A stretch of DNA of 64,000 bases from Xanthoparmelia taractica (taxonomy: Eukaryota > Ascomycota > Lecanoromycetes > Lecanorales > Parmeliaceae). The first letter of the stretch is position 1. Each line of letters starts with the position of its first letter. The notes under the pieces were generated by a model, which did no database searches, was not told the DNA's origin, and saw nothing but the letters and a program-made list of their open reading frames with translations. Positions 22,487 to 35,400 of this stretch are shown piece after piece. The position numbers were made by a program, and so were the translations under genes. The DNA lies in assembly GCA_033085395.1 (NCBI GenBank), contig JANQBS010000112.1:1-64000 (forward strand), given 5' to 3'.

Positions 22487-23128
22487 CTACGAGGTTGTGA
22501 CCCCTAGTGCAGTCACTGCTCGCTGATAATACGCATTCCTGTCGCTCGTTTCAGTCGTCCCGATGCATGCAATATACGCGCTGAAGCCGGCTGCGCTCCC
22601 GCTCTGCAACCCACTCCTAACACTCTGGTCGCACTGCGAGGTCAAGAACCAGGCGGCGCTACCAAAGTCGTAGTTTATGTACGTAGTCAAAAGGTCGAGG
22701 ACGGCCTTTGGATCTGAGGTATCAGTCTTCTGAAGATACGGGCCTAGCGCAGGAATCGATTGTGCGTACATGAGGTTGTATTTCGGAGATTGCATGTTGC
22801 GCGTACCCTGGCCCGGAGTTCCGGGAAAGTGACTAATCTGATACTGGAAGTCGTCTGACTCAAACGCCATGGTCGAGAGAATAGCGGCTTGCTCCCCAGG
22901 GGTGTTGAGGCCGTAGGTCGCAAACGACGTGGTGATAGGCCCAGCCGCTTGCGTGGCAGTGCGGCATTCTGAGGGAAAATCAGCGTTGGCGCAGGAAGAA
23001 GATTTGGGTGCTATCGAGAGGAGCTGGGACTCTGTGAGAGCCGGAGTGTGGGAAGTGTCGGCAGTAGGCAAAGCGAGAGTAGTGGCGATGAGCAGCGCCA
23101 GCGCTAGGTTTACGAGGTACGAGAACAT
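22487..23128 (-). CDS. Small secreted protein, lysozyme-like fold suspected
   Basis: Intronless gene of 213 residues. The first about 20 residues form a signal peptide (MFSYLVNLALALLIATTLA) with a likely cleavage just after. The mature protein has four cysteines, enough for two disulfides. Conserved-looking segments are ILSTMAFESDDFQY, FPGTPGQGTRNMQSP and YDFGSAAWFLTSQC. I recognise this as a family of secreted proteins common in filamentous fungi without an assigned activity. The glutamate within the MAFESDDF motif and the later DFGSAAWFL helix recall lysozyme/chitinase-type folds, but that is inference. It is convergent with the UBE3D-type gene, with 6 bp between the stop codons. Confidence 0.75.
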   Translation of the reverse strand: MFSYLVNLALALLIATTLALPTADTSHTPALTESQLLSIAPKSSSCANADFPSECRTATQAAGPITTSFATYGLNTPGEQAAILSTMAFESDDFQYQISHFPGTPGQGTRNMQSPKYNLMYAQSIPALGPYLQKTDTSDPKAVLDLLTTYINYDFGSAAWFLTSQCDQSVRSGLQSGSAAGFSAYIACIGTTETSDRNAYYQRAVTALGVTTS

Positions 23129-26100
23129 GGGATTAGCTTTGGGGTTGGACTTGTGACTGGGCGAGATGGACGCTTTGGCGTGCCTTGAGCTTATAGTGAT
23201 GAATGCGTTAGGTGAATGGGATCAAGGGAAGCAAGCTGCTCTCAGAGCAAAATGTTCACACCTGAAGCACAATTTAATTGTATCCCTGTATCAAACTCAA
23301 TCAAGACAATCAAAAGAGACACGTGATCTATACTAGTGGCAACAATGGTCCAGGCAAACAGCTATACAATTTGAAAAGGGACAATCAAAATCAACCAAAG
23401 AATGCTTGGAGGGAAAACAACGCTGAAGGAAAGTCTACCGCCAAGACGAACAATTCCAGGGCTGTGAGCCAATCACCAAGCGGCGAAACACGAATCCTCT
23501 AACAACAATGTTTAAAATCATTGTTATCATTTTGCGCAGAATTCCCACCAAAGTACCAATCTATTGCTCCAACGTCTGAAACAAAGATCATTCTCTGATG
23601 ATCCAATCAGTCCCTTTGTGATAAACCTATTCTTGTCCTAATTCATCTCTGGTGCGTGGTTGACCTACGTATCTTTTGCCTTTCCGGCTAACGTTGTCTC
23701 AAACCAAAATGCTGTCAAAACAAACGAGCCAATTAACTCGCCTTGCGTTCCGAGTTCTCCCTTATCCCACCCAGGCTTCTCTTTGTTGACACAGGGGCGA
23801 GAGTCAGAGACTGCTAGATCGAGCCGAATAACCCAAACAATTCCCGCAGCCAATCTTCACCCTTCTCACCCTCCGTGAAATCTATATCCCACCATACAAG
23901 GCTTTCCCCTAGCAAAGCACCAGATGTTGCCCTGCCACCGTCTGTTATCAGTGCCTCCCTTCGGCACCGAGGACTTCCTATCGTCTTCCTCTCTAACTTC
24001 CAGTACTTTGTGCGCAGATGTCCGTGTCTTAATGATGATATGCTCTGCGTAATGGATCCGCGATGCCTGCCAGTTTAAAGCACCTCTAATGCTCTGATAG
24101 TTTTAGAGATGCTTCGACCGCGAATTTGCTGATGGATCTGAGAGCGTTTTTAAGATATCTCTCAGGAAGCCAGCTTGTATGACATTGGGCTCATGGAAGC
24201 CTACGGCGACTTTTCGACGGATCTTGTCGCACCTATCTTAAGGGGGGAAACGCATCATCCCCCACCCCAAGTCCAATCCCCCACACGTCCAGTTTAGGAC
24301 CCTCTTCGTACTGCTTGCAACATTGATTCATAGGCTCCGTTATCCGTCCCCGCTTCCGATGTTCAAAGCATCCGGAAATTGCGTTGTATGTCTGGTTCCT
24401 TGTTACCCACGTATTAGCCCTGTAACCTTATAGATCATGCACAGGAAGCATCGTTGTTACCGGTTGTTGTAATCGGCTGACCTTCTCCGCTATTACAATT
24501 TATGAGGCCTGATCTTGTGCCCGAAGGCCTCGCGATTTTTCTTCTCGGTAGCACGGTCTGAATCGTAGCCATTGTCCGATCAAAAGACCGACGCAAAGTC
24601 CCAGAGAGCGTGCTTGGCTGGCGCATTCGCAGTAGAAAACGCAGCCCGGAAAAGGTTAGCGGCTGTCCTATAATCCTAGAAGGATTATTTATGAAATGTA
24701 CGCTAAGGAATCCGCCTGAGGGTGTTGAGCCGCCGCAGGACTATAGACCAGTTAGTCCCAGAGACCTCATGAGGAAGAGCGGGAAAAGCATGGCGATCGA
24801 AACGGATTGATATCGGCAGAGGCGGAATTCAAGGCCAAATGTAGCCAAAGAAGGAACGGGAGGCGGGTCCCGGACATAGGGCGTATGAGATACTTGGTAA
24901 TGTGGATAAGGTAGGATTGAATCAACTGGAAGTATAGTGAGGTGGAGGATGTGAGGTGGAAGATGAGCATTCATCCAATCACCCTGCAGCTGGGATTGGC
25001 GTAGAGACTTTGAGCTAGTTCAGACAAATACAATGTAAGACTGACGCGGCGCAACGACCTGCTTCAAATCCTAGACCAAATCCTACTATTGCCGAAGTAG
25101 GCTTCATCAGAGAGTCTTCCTGTAGACGTACAAATGAGTTACTCATGGAATGCCTGTGAATTGCACACATTTCCATAAACCGCATAGCAAAGTGGTTCTA
25201 AGCAGGAAATCTTTGGGCTGGAGACCTATGGCGGATCCGAGGAGTTTCTTCCTCGGTCAAGGGCACCATACTTTCGAATGTCGATTCCCGCTGTTGTCCC
25301 TTCAAAGCAGCAAACACTCCTTGTATGGTCACGCGCAAGTCAAAAGTAGATAATGTCAACTGCACTGTGTAAGCGGTTTGTCAATCAGGCCTGCGGCCAA
25401 CTCAATCCAGAACGTCAAGTGCTTGATAGCAAAGTAATCGTGGCTGTGTACGAATACAACGTAGACGATCCCAGCGGGTGAGGGCTGGAAAGAGAAGAAA
25501 AAAGTGGAAGAAAATATCGTGATTGGCAGCAACGTTCAGAACAAGGCAGAAAGAGTAGAATTTGCAGTCCAATGCCTTGATCCAGGACATGCGAGTAGGA
25601 AAGCCGGCTTGAAGGATAAGTGAAGTACCTCGGCAGAGAGTCTAGGATGCCTCAACTTAGCAAATAGGTCAGGTCAGAATGTGCATCTCTTAGCACATGC
25701 TAACGAATGTGCCGATCGAGCATTTCTACCTACCCTCTTTCTGGGACATGGAACCGGAACTGCTGTGGACGTTCCAGCTCGACATTTATTGGAAGAATAT
25801 TAGCTGCTTTGAGTGAAAGCTATAGAATATGAGATTTATTGCTTCTACGCGTTGGATCGGATTTTAGGGGTGGTATGACCATTACAGCCCATATACCCAA
25901 ACAGCGAAGAGTATTACAATACATGAAGGGCAGTCAGAGACTTGCCTACCTACCGAGGTCCAGAGGTACGAGAGAAGTGTTTCTATGCGCACATGCCAGA
26001 AGAAGAAGCATAGCCGAATGATGAGAGTAGTATTCCTCCTGCACTGAGCGACGAGGCGGTGGGCAAGCTTGGCCGTCTTTCCCAGCGCGAGGTGTGCGTG

Positions 26101-27560
26101 CCATGGTGGGTAGGTATTGCATAAGGAAGGAGTCAGAAAGGAGTCAGAAGGATCACTATCCTTGTCATGCCAAGGTGTGGGAAAAGAAAAATGAACGCAA
26201 AAGATGACGAGTCCATTGATGCAGCCGCAAATTGTGTGATTTAGTGCCAGCGCCATCACCCGTTTCCTACAGGATAACAATGATGCTATCCGGACGTACC
26301 TTAGGTGGGGAGAGTGGGAAATACGCAAGCGCCAAGACAGAAGGTGTGTGCAGCCTCATCGACCGACGAGAAAGAATTTGGATATCCATGGCATGACGCT
26401 GTGGATAAGCCGATGCAAAGCAGTTGAAGTGTCTATTATTGGTGTTGGTCCAAAGGAAAGGCCAAGGATAGGGGAAGCTTCTTGACCGTGTCATGTTCAA
26501 GGTAAGGTGAGGCAGATAATAATAACAATGATCAGTCTGAGTCAAAAGGGATCATATCAATTGAAGTTTAGGGAATTTTGTTTTACGTCTGGTTTGAAAG
26601 TACCAGAGTAAAGTATAGTAAGGTATCCAGGGTATGAAGTATCTACTAAACTATCATCTTAGGAGAGACTACTGACATGATAGCAACAGTATCAAAGTAA
26701 TTGTACTTCGTACCACGGTACCTAGATAAAGAAATGCGAATGCATGATCAAGCAAATGAACCCTGTTACTTCGTACACGGTCTTACCATACTTCCGTACG
26801 CGGGCAATCGGTCAACCAAATCCCCGCCATTCTTATCATTGCTGGTGATTGGTCTTGCGTGATTACTAAGTGAAGAGACCCCTGCGCCGGTCAGGTCAAC
26901 TGCTGCCTGGAGTTAGCTATCCACGACCACTTCAAGTAAACACGTCTCCCTCTTTCATCTTCTTCACATAATTCTCTCTTTTCACCCAAGAATGAGTGAA
27001 CGAATGAATAGATCATCCAACGCATGATCATTGCCTGAGAGTAGCGACGACCTCAACGCTGCTTCTTTCAGTGTGTCAAGTTCCACACTAGGAGTGCCCT
27101 CTTGAGCCAATTAGTCAGTTGCACCACCTCGCAAGGCTCTCTGCTCTCTGCTCAACTCCTGCACAGCCCACCCACACCGAAATATCCTTCCTTCACTGAG
27201 CCCCCCTCTTCTTCCCTTTACTACAGAACCATCTATCCCTCAAGTCTGCTACTCACGTTCCGACTCGATTGCCCTTTCCTAATTCCCCACAGCCTCGAAG
27301 CCTGCCTGCTCTTGCATCATCTGCAAAAGACAGAGCATCATCGAGTCTGTCAACACATACCGAGCGCACGAGAGCTTTGAGCATCCGAAAGTGGCCTTGA
27401 CCTTTTCCGTGTCACTAAGGGACTCATCCTTACGCCAAGTTTCGAAAGAAGCACGAATGTGAGTCATTCACATGCGCCAACTTCATGCTTCACTTGCTAA
27501 CTCTTCCCTTCTAATCAAAGTTCGAGTCACTCTGGCGTGTAATCCACCTGACCACTCAGG
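23129..27560. other. 4.4-kb gene-poor interval upstream of a C2H2 gene
   Basis: No open frame here has a recognisable domain or convincing splice continuation on either strand. Composition is ordinary (not RIP-like). The stretch 26580-26820 is rich in GGTACC/CGTAC-type motifs. The last few hundred bases, with a pyrimidine-rich leader at 27120-27300, probably form the 5' UTR and promoter of the 27561 gene. A long regulatory region, non-coding RNA or decayed gene are all possible. Confidence 0.4.
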
Positions 27561-30125
27561 ATGACTTCCACACAGCCAAACCCCCGCCGTTGCTACAAAA
27601 CCAGAGGCACCCCCACCTTCGCCGCTTGCCAACCTTCATCCACCTGCCGCCCGTGCCAGACATATCCCTCGCCTGGATCCAATCTGCCGCTAAGGAAAAG
27701 TGCCACCTTCCAATCCCCCAAATCACCCTCATCCGATGACGACCCGATTATAAATATACCCCTGCTGTCCAGGAGGTCGCCCACATGCCCTAAAGACCTG
27801 GAGGATGCTGTCGCCAACGGTGAGCATCGTATGCAGCGGCTTTTAGGCGTCGTCGATCGCAGTCTGTCGGGGCTAGAATCCTTTTCGTCGGACAGTCAAG
27901 AGACTCTCCGGCAAGAAGACCTCCCTGTGCCTCGTTTCATGCTCGATAGTCACGTCGACGGCCCTGATTGCATGGATGTCGATGGAGCCCTGGATCAACC
28001 GTCATTCTCAAAACCTCAGCAAAGAACAGCACATCATCGCCACGCCTCCGACAGCGGCTTGGGTTCTTCAGTCACCAGTGCCGAAGAGTCATTGTCCGGA
28101 GATCATGCAGGTATGCGAGAGAATCAGCATCCCACCTCAGCTACCATAACAAAGACTTACATTTAAGCAGCCGACAACCTAAAAGCAGAAAACAGCCCAA
28201 TACCCTCCACTATCACCGGAGTGCGGTCTGGGATCAACGGATATGCCCCGCCCGGCACCGACGCTCGCATCAGAACACAACATGCACTGAGCGAATACGC
28301 TTGCGAACAAATTCAAAGATACATTATCGTTCCCATCACTAAAGAACCCACCCTCAAAGCCTTTCACCAACTCGTCAAGAGCATTCCATACCGTGTGGGG
28401 CAGAAGCAGATCACCTGCCTGCGGGACTTGGAGAAAGTCATCCTTTGGCTGGCGCCTGTAAGTGGATCTTCTCATATATGGGAAAGGAGTTTTGCTCATC
28501 GTTTTGGTTTCCGCGTGAAGAGATATTCCGTGTCTAGGTCATCGTTCCTCAACTTCTGCGAGACGTCGATCCAATGTCTACACACAACCGTTCAACATCT
28601 TAACGAATCCGATCAACAACGACCGACCGACAGGCCTTATACTAACGGTTACTTTCTCGATCTTACCGAACAGGTTCGCCAATACGCAGCAATGATTACT
28701 GCCTCTAGAGAGAGGGCCGCAGCCGGAAAAGCAGAGGAGGAAAACGGCTATAATACGTACGTTTGCGCCACTCAGCACGGGGAGATAATCGTACTAAACA
28801 TCACTAGCGACGAACAGCTTGGCCTACACGGCGGGCTGGGTCGTACCGGCCGCCCTGCCGAGCTTGTGAGAATCAAAGACGGCCAGGCGATCTCTTTGCG
28901 TACCGGAGAAGTCCTCAAGTCGGACACAGCAATGGAGCAAGATGACGACCTGCACCACTCCATGGCTCGACGTCGTAAGTCGGAACAAGCGGCTGCCAAG
29001 CAAGCCCAACGGTGCAGCGAGTGTGACAAGGAGTTCAAACGCCCTTGTGACCTGACCAAGCACGAGAAGACTCACTCAAGGCCCTGGAAGTGCAACGAGC
29101 CTAGCTGCAAATACTCCCAGTATGGTTGGCCTACAGAAAAGGAGCGAGATCGCCACGTCAACGATAAGCACTCTATGGCCCCCAACATGTACAAGTGCCA
29201 GTACCACCCTTGCCCCTATGAGAGCAAGCGTGAGAGCAATTGCAAGCAGCACATGGAGAAGGCCCACGGCTGGGCCTATGTTCGATCTAAGAACAACGGC
29301 AAGAGTGGCAAGAAACCTTCCAAAGTTGGCAAAACGCCGCCCACTCCTCAAATCACTACACCAAGTTCGCACGTTTTTGACGGATCTGGTTCTGAATTTG
29401 GCGGGGACTCATCCAGTCCTTACATGAGCCGTTGCAGCGTACCCCCCTCGACCAATGGATCTCCTGGGGACCTCTCCAGCCATTTGTCAAATCTAGAGTC
29501 ACCTTACTTGGGCGTAAATGAACCAACCACGCCATACGAACCCACATTCAGCTGGGGTGATCCGTACAATCGCCTCACTCCACAGTCCTATACCCCAAAC
29601 TCTCATCGACCTTCGCTGGACTCTCTCACCAATGCCCCAACAGCCCCTTCATCCTATGAGATGGAACCACTTTTCGGTGGTACTTATGACTGGAGCAACC
29701 TGGACTTGAGCTCCAGCGATCTAGACCTCACTTCTATGAACATCCAACTCGACACTACTTCACCCTTATCAATCGAGACCCGCCCACTCCACGTCTGTAG
29801 CCACAATCCCTCCATCTCCGTGGAAGAGCCCCAAAGCGCCAAGAACCCCAACCTCTCTCCTGGAGCCCTAGGCAACCAGATGCTCTACTCGCCCTACCAC
29901 AATGAGTCTGTCGATGAAGGCTATGGAGAGTTTGCCACCAACGCCGGAAAGCCCGCCGTTGACTTCGCTCTCTACGACTCTGGTGCTTGTTCCAGCTTGG
30001 GCGGAAGCTTATTTTCTGACCTTCCAGGTCTGCCTTCCTTTCAATCTACTACTTGGTCGGGTCGAGGCACCGATCTAGCACAACAACTGGGTATGAACGA
30101 GATGATGCAATTAGATGAAGCGTAG
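27561..30125 (+). CDS. C2H2 zinc finger transcription factor
   Basis: Model: exons 27561-28110, 28171-28457, 28521-28756 and 28808-30125, 796 residues. The N-terminal third is proline/serine-rich. A conserved regulatory region (HALSEYACEQIQRYI, LEKVILWLAP, FLNFCETSIQC, RPTDRPYTNGYFLDL) precedes three zinc fingers at about residues 426-515: C-x2-C-x12-H-type CSECDKEFKRPCDLTKH, a CNEPSCKYSQYGW finger and a CQYHPCPYESKRESNCKQH finger. The C-terminus is acidic, serine-rich and activation-domain-like. Introns 2 (63 bp, GTAAGT donor) and 3 (51 bp, GTACGT donor, TACTAAAC branch) are multiples of three and lack stops, so an unspliced reading would stay in frame. Family continuity favours removal. I know relatives in Pezizomycotina but assign no name or target. 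Confidence 0.85.
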
Positions 30126-30675
30126 GTAGAAAGTTATTTTAGAGATATGGCCGTTACCCTTCCTCCTCTCTCGCAATTGTGATGAAGTGTTCACCCTGCA
30201 GGTCGGCGTGATGGCGGGTGTCAGGAGTCTACCGAGAAGGGCATCTCGGGGGTAGAAACCCAACTTCGGTGTATGTAATATAGTCAGAGACACGAAGGAT
30301 GTTACGATTTACATGAGTCGTTGGAGAGAATGGTCGAGCAAGTCATGAAACGAAGCATTACTTCATACAATCTCGGTGCTAGTGTTCGGTTGCTGTACGT
30401 GCGGTTGAACCTGTATATCTCTTGTATGTCTCTTGCTCGGACTGTGATTGTGGTCGAAGCCGTGGCCTCAATGCAGAGATGATAGTAAAGTAGAGCGCAG
30501 CTTAACGGAGCAAGGAGCAGCGGGGATCGACAATGCCGAGGTCTGCTTGCTGTAGAGTTGAGCTTCCTCCCTGTCTGTTGCTTCTCTCCACAGCAGAGGA
30601 AATGATCCCCAAGACGTACCTCTACCGTTCTTTCCCAGTGTGCGCCGTGTGCGCTCCTCCCTAGTCGTGCCAGCC
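30126..30675. other. Intergenic, 550 bp
   Basis: This interval lies between two plus-strand genes: the 3' UTR of the C2H2 gene and the promoter of the PXMP4-type gene. No repeat or RNA gene is seen. Confidence 0.5.
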
Positions 30676-31617
30676 ATGGATTCTGTCAAGGTACCTCGCC
30701 TTGTTAATTAAAGCAAACTTACCTCTATTGACGTGGAACAGGAGACCGTCAATAACATCATCCTCCATCCCCAATATGCCGATTACCTGGCGCTCATCAA
30801 AGCAGCCCGCAATGGTGCCGTTTATGGAGCCAAAGTTCGCTTCCCACACGCACTTGTGTAAGAGCTATACCGTTGGATGCACTTTGATCAGAGAAGATCT
30901 TATACTGATCATTCCTTCATTAGCATGGTCTTCCTTTTCCGCTCGGGCCCGTACGTTCTGATCCCTCTTCAAGATCAAGTACCGTCTCTCATCATTCTAC
31001 AGTCTCCGAGACAAACTCCGTCTAATCTATAAAGCCACCCGCACCCATGCCCGCAACCTGGCCACCTTTGCTGTGGTGTACAAGTTCTCAATGCTCTGTC
31101 TTCGTCGTACATCTCCTGCAGGAAAAGAACGTTCGTTTGAAACCTTCCTTGCCGGCCTAATAGGTGGCTATACCGTCTTTGGCCGTGGCATACAAAGCAG
31201 CGTCAACCAGCAGATTGTTATATACGTCTTCGCCAGAGTCATGCTTGCACTTGCAAAGCTGACCGTACAAAAGAGAAGTCAAGGGGGGGCGATATTGGGA
31301 AAGGAGCTGAGAGATAAAATGGAGGGCAATGCATGGCCTGTCTTTGCAAGTTTGAGCTGGGCAGCGGTGATGTGGATCTTCAGATGGCATCCGACTGTTC
31401 TTCAGCCGAGTTTGAGAAGCAGTATGCAGTACATGTACGTGACCGATCCCTTTCTGAGCATGCTTGAGGACAAAGTCAGAGTGTCCCGCAACGTTTCCAG
31501 CAAGGGTCCTTGGAATCCGCTTCTCCTATGTCCTACTGCCACTAACGCTCAGCATCTAGATACGTGGACTCAGATCACTGGACCAACTTTAGGAATTTTT
31601 TAATATATAACAAATAG
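30676..31617 (+). CDS. Peroxisomal membrane protein 4 (PXMP4/PMP24)
   Basis: Five exons: 30676-30690, 30742-30857, 30924-30950, 31003-31434 and 31560-31617, 215 residues, close to the usual size of about 212. The first exon holds only five codons (MDSVK) and the third only 27 nt. Family motifs are VYGAKVRFPHALVM, LFRSGPLRDKLRLIYKATR, HARNLATFAVVYK and the glycine-rich Tim17-type segment FLAGLIGGYTVFG. The C-terminal exon restores YVDSDHWTNFRNFLIYNK. PXMP4 belongs to the Tim17/22/23 superfamily of multi-span membrane proteins and resides in the peroxisomal membrane; its transport role is not settled. Introns are 51, 66, 52 and 125 bp, all GT..AG. Phases agree at every junction and the length fits, so the model is firm. 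Confidence 0.9.
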
Positions 31618-32467
31618 AGGCATGGACCATGGCGCTGGCGTGACGGCATCTGCATTAGAACGAGCGTGAATTCATGGAAGCGGCATCATATGGTCAACGG
31701 GACCTCGATATAAAATTTCACGCTTCTCTGGTAGCCCACGGGGCTGCTTGGATCTGCCTCACTACATCGCCGAGAACAGGATTTTTGTTGCGGATGAGTG
31801 CTCAGCATTATGAACACGAAGTCTAAGAAGAATGTAGCTGTTCTCACCACGCATATGAACTTCAGTCAAGCGTCGCACAGCCGATGGAGGCTCAACAATT
31901 TTACAGTACCAGTGTCAGTTCTGTGATATACAGTCCTGGTAAGACACTTGCTGTCGTGGCCGTGAAACACTTCAGCGTGCAGTGGGCTATTGTGGTGACC
32001 TTCTGAACGACTGCACCTCGTGATTGAGGAATGAAGCCGGCGCCTGCGCCACTTTATATGGCCACGGAAGAGAATGTATGCTCCTCAAATTCATTCAATC
32101 GAAGTTTTCTCTTCTTCCCCTGCTTAGAGTCTCACTCTTTCGCTCCTAGGCACTGGAGAATTAATAGCCAGTGCACTTAAAGCTGTGTTGAAATGTTTAG
32201 TTGAGCGTGTGCCCTTGGAAAGCGGATGATCCTGTTGAATTCGACCTTCGCTCACATGACGTGTCTGCCCATCGATTGGCGATATCCGATTCCAACTTGA
32301 ATAGAGATCAATGTACTGCGTATTCTGTGACGGGAAGTTTAGCACCAAGCGAAAGCCATCATCAACACTTTCAAACGCACCCATCAAATCTGACCATAAC
32401 CAACCAGTCAACATTGAAGAATTCTGACTCGTATCGAGACTGTCTGGATGCTGATATAGAATCCATC
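31618..32467. other. Intergenic, 850 bp
   Basis: This interval lies between two plus-strand genes. No recognisable coding, RNA or repeat feature; it must hold the promoter of the WG/GW-repeat gene. Confidence 0.5.
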
Positions 32468-35400
32468 ATGCCGACCCTTAAGCAACTCACGTGCAACGTG
32501 GAATGGACAGGCTCGAAACTCCCCTTGCGAGAATACCACACCGTCTACGCCGACGGCTACGTCGAGACGTACATCCCCGTTCCTTCAACACCAACCCCTT
32601 TCTCCATACACTTGCGGTCACACGGTTATATTTCACCTGGGATAGCGATGTTTGTTTACGCAAGTGGAGCCAGGGTTGTCTCTATCACAAGTTGTACTGA
32701 TCTTTCGTCACTAGATGGACGGTGTTTATCAATGCAACCGTAATCGACGTAATCTAAATATCCCGGGCGAGAACACCTCGCGAAAGAAAACTGAAGTTGA
32801 CTTTACTGTACGTCAAAAGGAAGAGCTTTTGTGGGATGGTACTTTCGAGGGAAAGCAGTGGAGGTTTGAAAAGGTGAAGATTGGTGGGTCGAACCCTGGT
32901 CAACAAAATACCCACCATTGATGCAAAAGCCCCAGTCCCTAACTCAGACGTGGACGATGAAAACCGTCCTCCACATGATGGCGAATATGTCGGCACCATC
33001 GAAGTCGTTGTACTTCGCTGCCTTGGCACTAATAAGCAACCCATCATCGGGAACGAGTCCTCATCAGACGAGAGCTCCAATGTTAATGAAAAGGACACGC
33101 CAGCAGATCTCGATGGAGCAAGCGATCCTCAACCCGAATCAAAGTCAAAGTCTGAGTACTATACCCAAGTCTTGGGCCTAGACGGAGGTTGGGATGACTG
33201 GGGCCCACCGCCGCCGCCCTTTAACGAGCCCAAAATGGGCAGAATAGAGATGACAAGCGAGAACACGGGTACCTGGAATCCTGTGGGCCAAACTTCCAAA
33301 AGCAGCAACGGTCTGGAGAAGACTAAACGATGGGACAAACGAAGCGAGTCTCGCGAGCACTTCATATCAGACTTTCAGAAGCACGGATCTCCTGCTGGAT
33401 CTCAACGTGGCCGCTCCAGCCAACCTCGCAGCAACACGGACCAAGAGAATGCACCCCAATTGAATCTTAGGGGTGGAGGACCTGGAAGCTACTCAATCGC
33501 TTCCTCTGAGGCAATGAGAAATTGGAACCGTGGGCCACCCGCAGTGAAGGAGTGGGCGCAAGGAGATACGTCCTCAAAAGGAGAGGGAGGAGTACCAGCG
33601 GCATTCGACCCCTGGACGGCCAACTTACCCACGGGAGACTTTAAAAGTGAAGCTGAGGCTCAGCCGCAGACCCAGGCGGGGGCTTGGGGAACAATGAAGG
33701 AGCCAAGGAACAAGTCAGGAAGCAAGAAAGGGAACAAGGACTCCGTTGTCTCAACAGACCCGAATCCTGTCCCTTGTGCTTCGGGCGAATCCAGTCACCG
33801 GACCCAGGGCAACAATGGCGATGATACTTCTGAGAACGGCGGCGATGCCTGGGGAGGCGCTCGAAAAATGAACGTTCAGAACCACGACCAATGGAACGCC
33901 GGTAGCGACTCAGCTCTGGCGAAGAATGACGACTGGAACAATGATTCCAGTTGGGATGCCGCGAACAACAATGAAAAGAAAGATGACTGCGGCTGGGGTC
34001 TCCCCAACAGTACATCGAACGGTAAAAAAATGGACTGGGGAGGGGATGAGAACAATGATACGAAGCAAAATGGCGAATGGGGAGCGACTGACGATAAGGA
34101 ACCTGAGCAGAACGACAACTGGGGAGCGACTACAGACAACGACGCTCAGCAAGGCAACAGCTGGGGAGGTGAAATTGGACAGCAGGCCGACACTTGGGGT
34201 GGCGACGACACAAAGCAAGTGACGGCAGGTGCAAAAGATCCCGAGAAAGTGAAGAAGCCCCTAGGCAACCAATCAACGGCCAGTGGAGAGAAGACAGGCT
34301 CTTCTCTCAGCTTCGGCAACTCAAGAGCCAAAGGTCCGAAGCTAGTGTCTAAGATAGGATCACAGGGCAAGCCGGCCTCTGCGAAATCTAAAGCCGCTTC
34401 AATTAAATCGAATAAGAAACCCTTGACGTTCGATTGGCTCAAGCCATCTCTGGGGAAGGCAGTCAATGCTTCTAGTTCTCCCATCGTCGCAGAAAAGGCT
34501 TCCGTCCCAGGTGCGTGGGCCTCACCCGAGGCATCTCCGAAGCAATGGGAGTCGAAGCCAGTGGCGGCTCAAGTACTACCAACCTTCTCTATATCTACAC
34601 TACCCAAGCCGAAGCCCTATTGGTCGACATGGAGAAACCCAAACACGATCACCGGAGCCGAGATAGAGGAAGAACAAGTACCGGCTCTCAGAGAATCCGA
34701 GGAACCAGTCTACAGCATCCCTGTCGAGGTCGCACAACGCAACATGATGTCTCATCAAGTACGTCCTGACCGTCCAGCAGCATATACGCACAAGAGGAAT
34801 AAGCCAAAGTACATGGACACGCACGAGAACCCGTACGCGGTATTTTTATTCAAGTATAGGGACAAGGAGGTTATAGAACACATGCTCGAGACGACCATCA
34901 GCGAGCCCGAAGTCGACGAGAAAGCGAGGCTCGCTTCGCTATCCAAGCAAGAGCTCATCGACGAACTCATAAAGACCAAGTCAAAGCTCAGCGTGGCCGA
35001 GAGTGACTCCTCCGGCCAGGCGACGTTCGTGAAGAAGCTAGACGAAAAGCTGAGCAAATTGGAAACCGGCAAAGAAGACGTGCCAGCTATAGGTGACTGG
35101 GTGAAAACCACCAGCCCAACCGACGGGCACGGAATTCGTAAGGCAGGAGCATCAGGTTCCAATGACACACTGAAGGAAAATGAGGGAGGAGATGTGGGCA
35201 TTACCAATGGACGCGACAAGGGCGAAGATAAGAATAGAGATGATAACGCCGACGCCAACGCCAGTGGAGGAGCGTCGTGGGGCGTGAACGGCGACAGCAA
35301 TGGCAAGAGCGACTGGAACGACAACGGGAACGGCAACGACTGGGGCGCTCCGAACCAGAACAATGGCGGGGAGAAGAAAGATGACAATGGCTGGAGTTTG

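Noticed and set aside
32881..32947. Reading the WG/GW protein as starting at 32881
   Set aside because: That start is a TTG and the segment is best explained as intron sequence. Two upstream exons from 32468 add a coherent N-terminal domain in phase.
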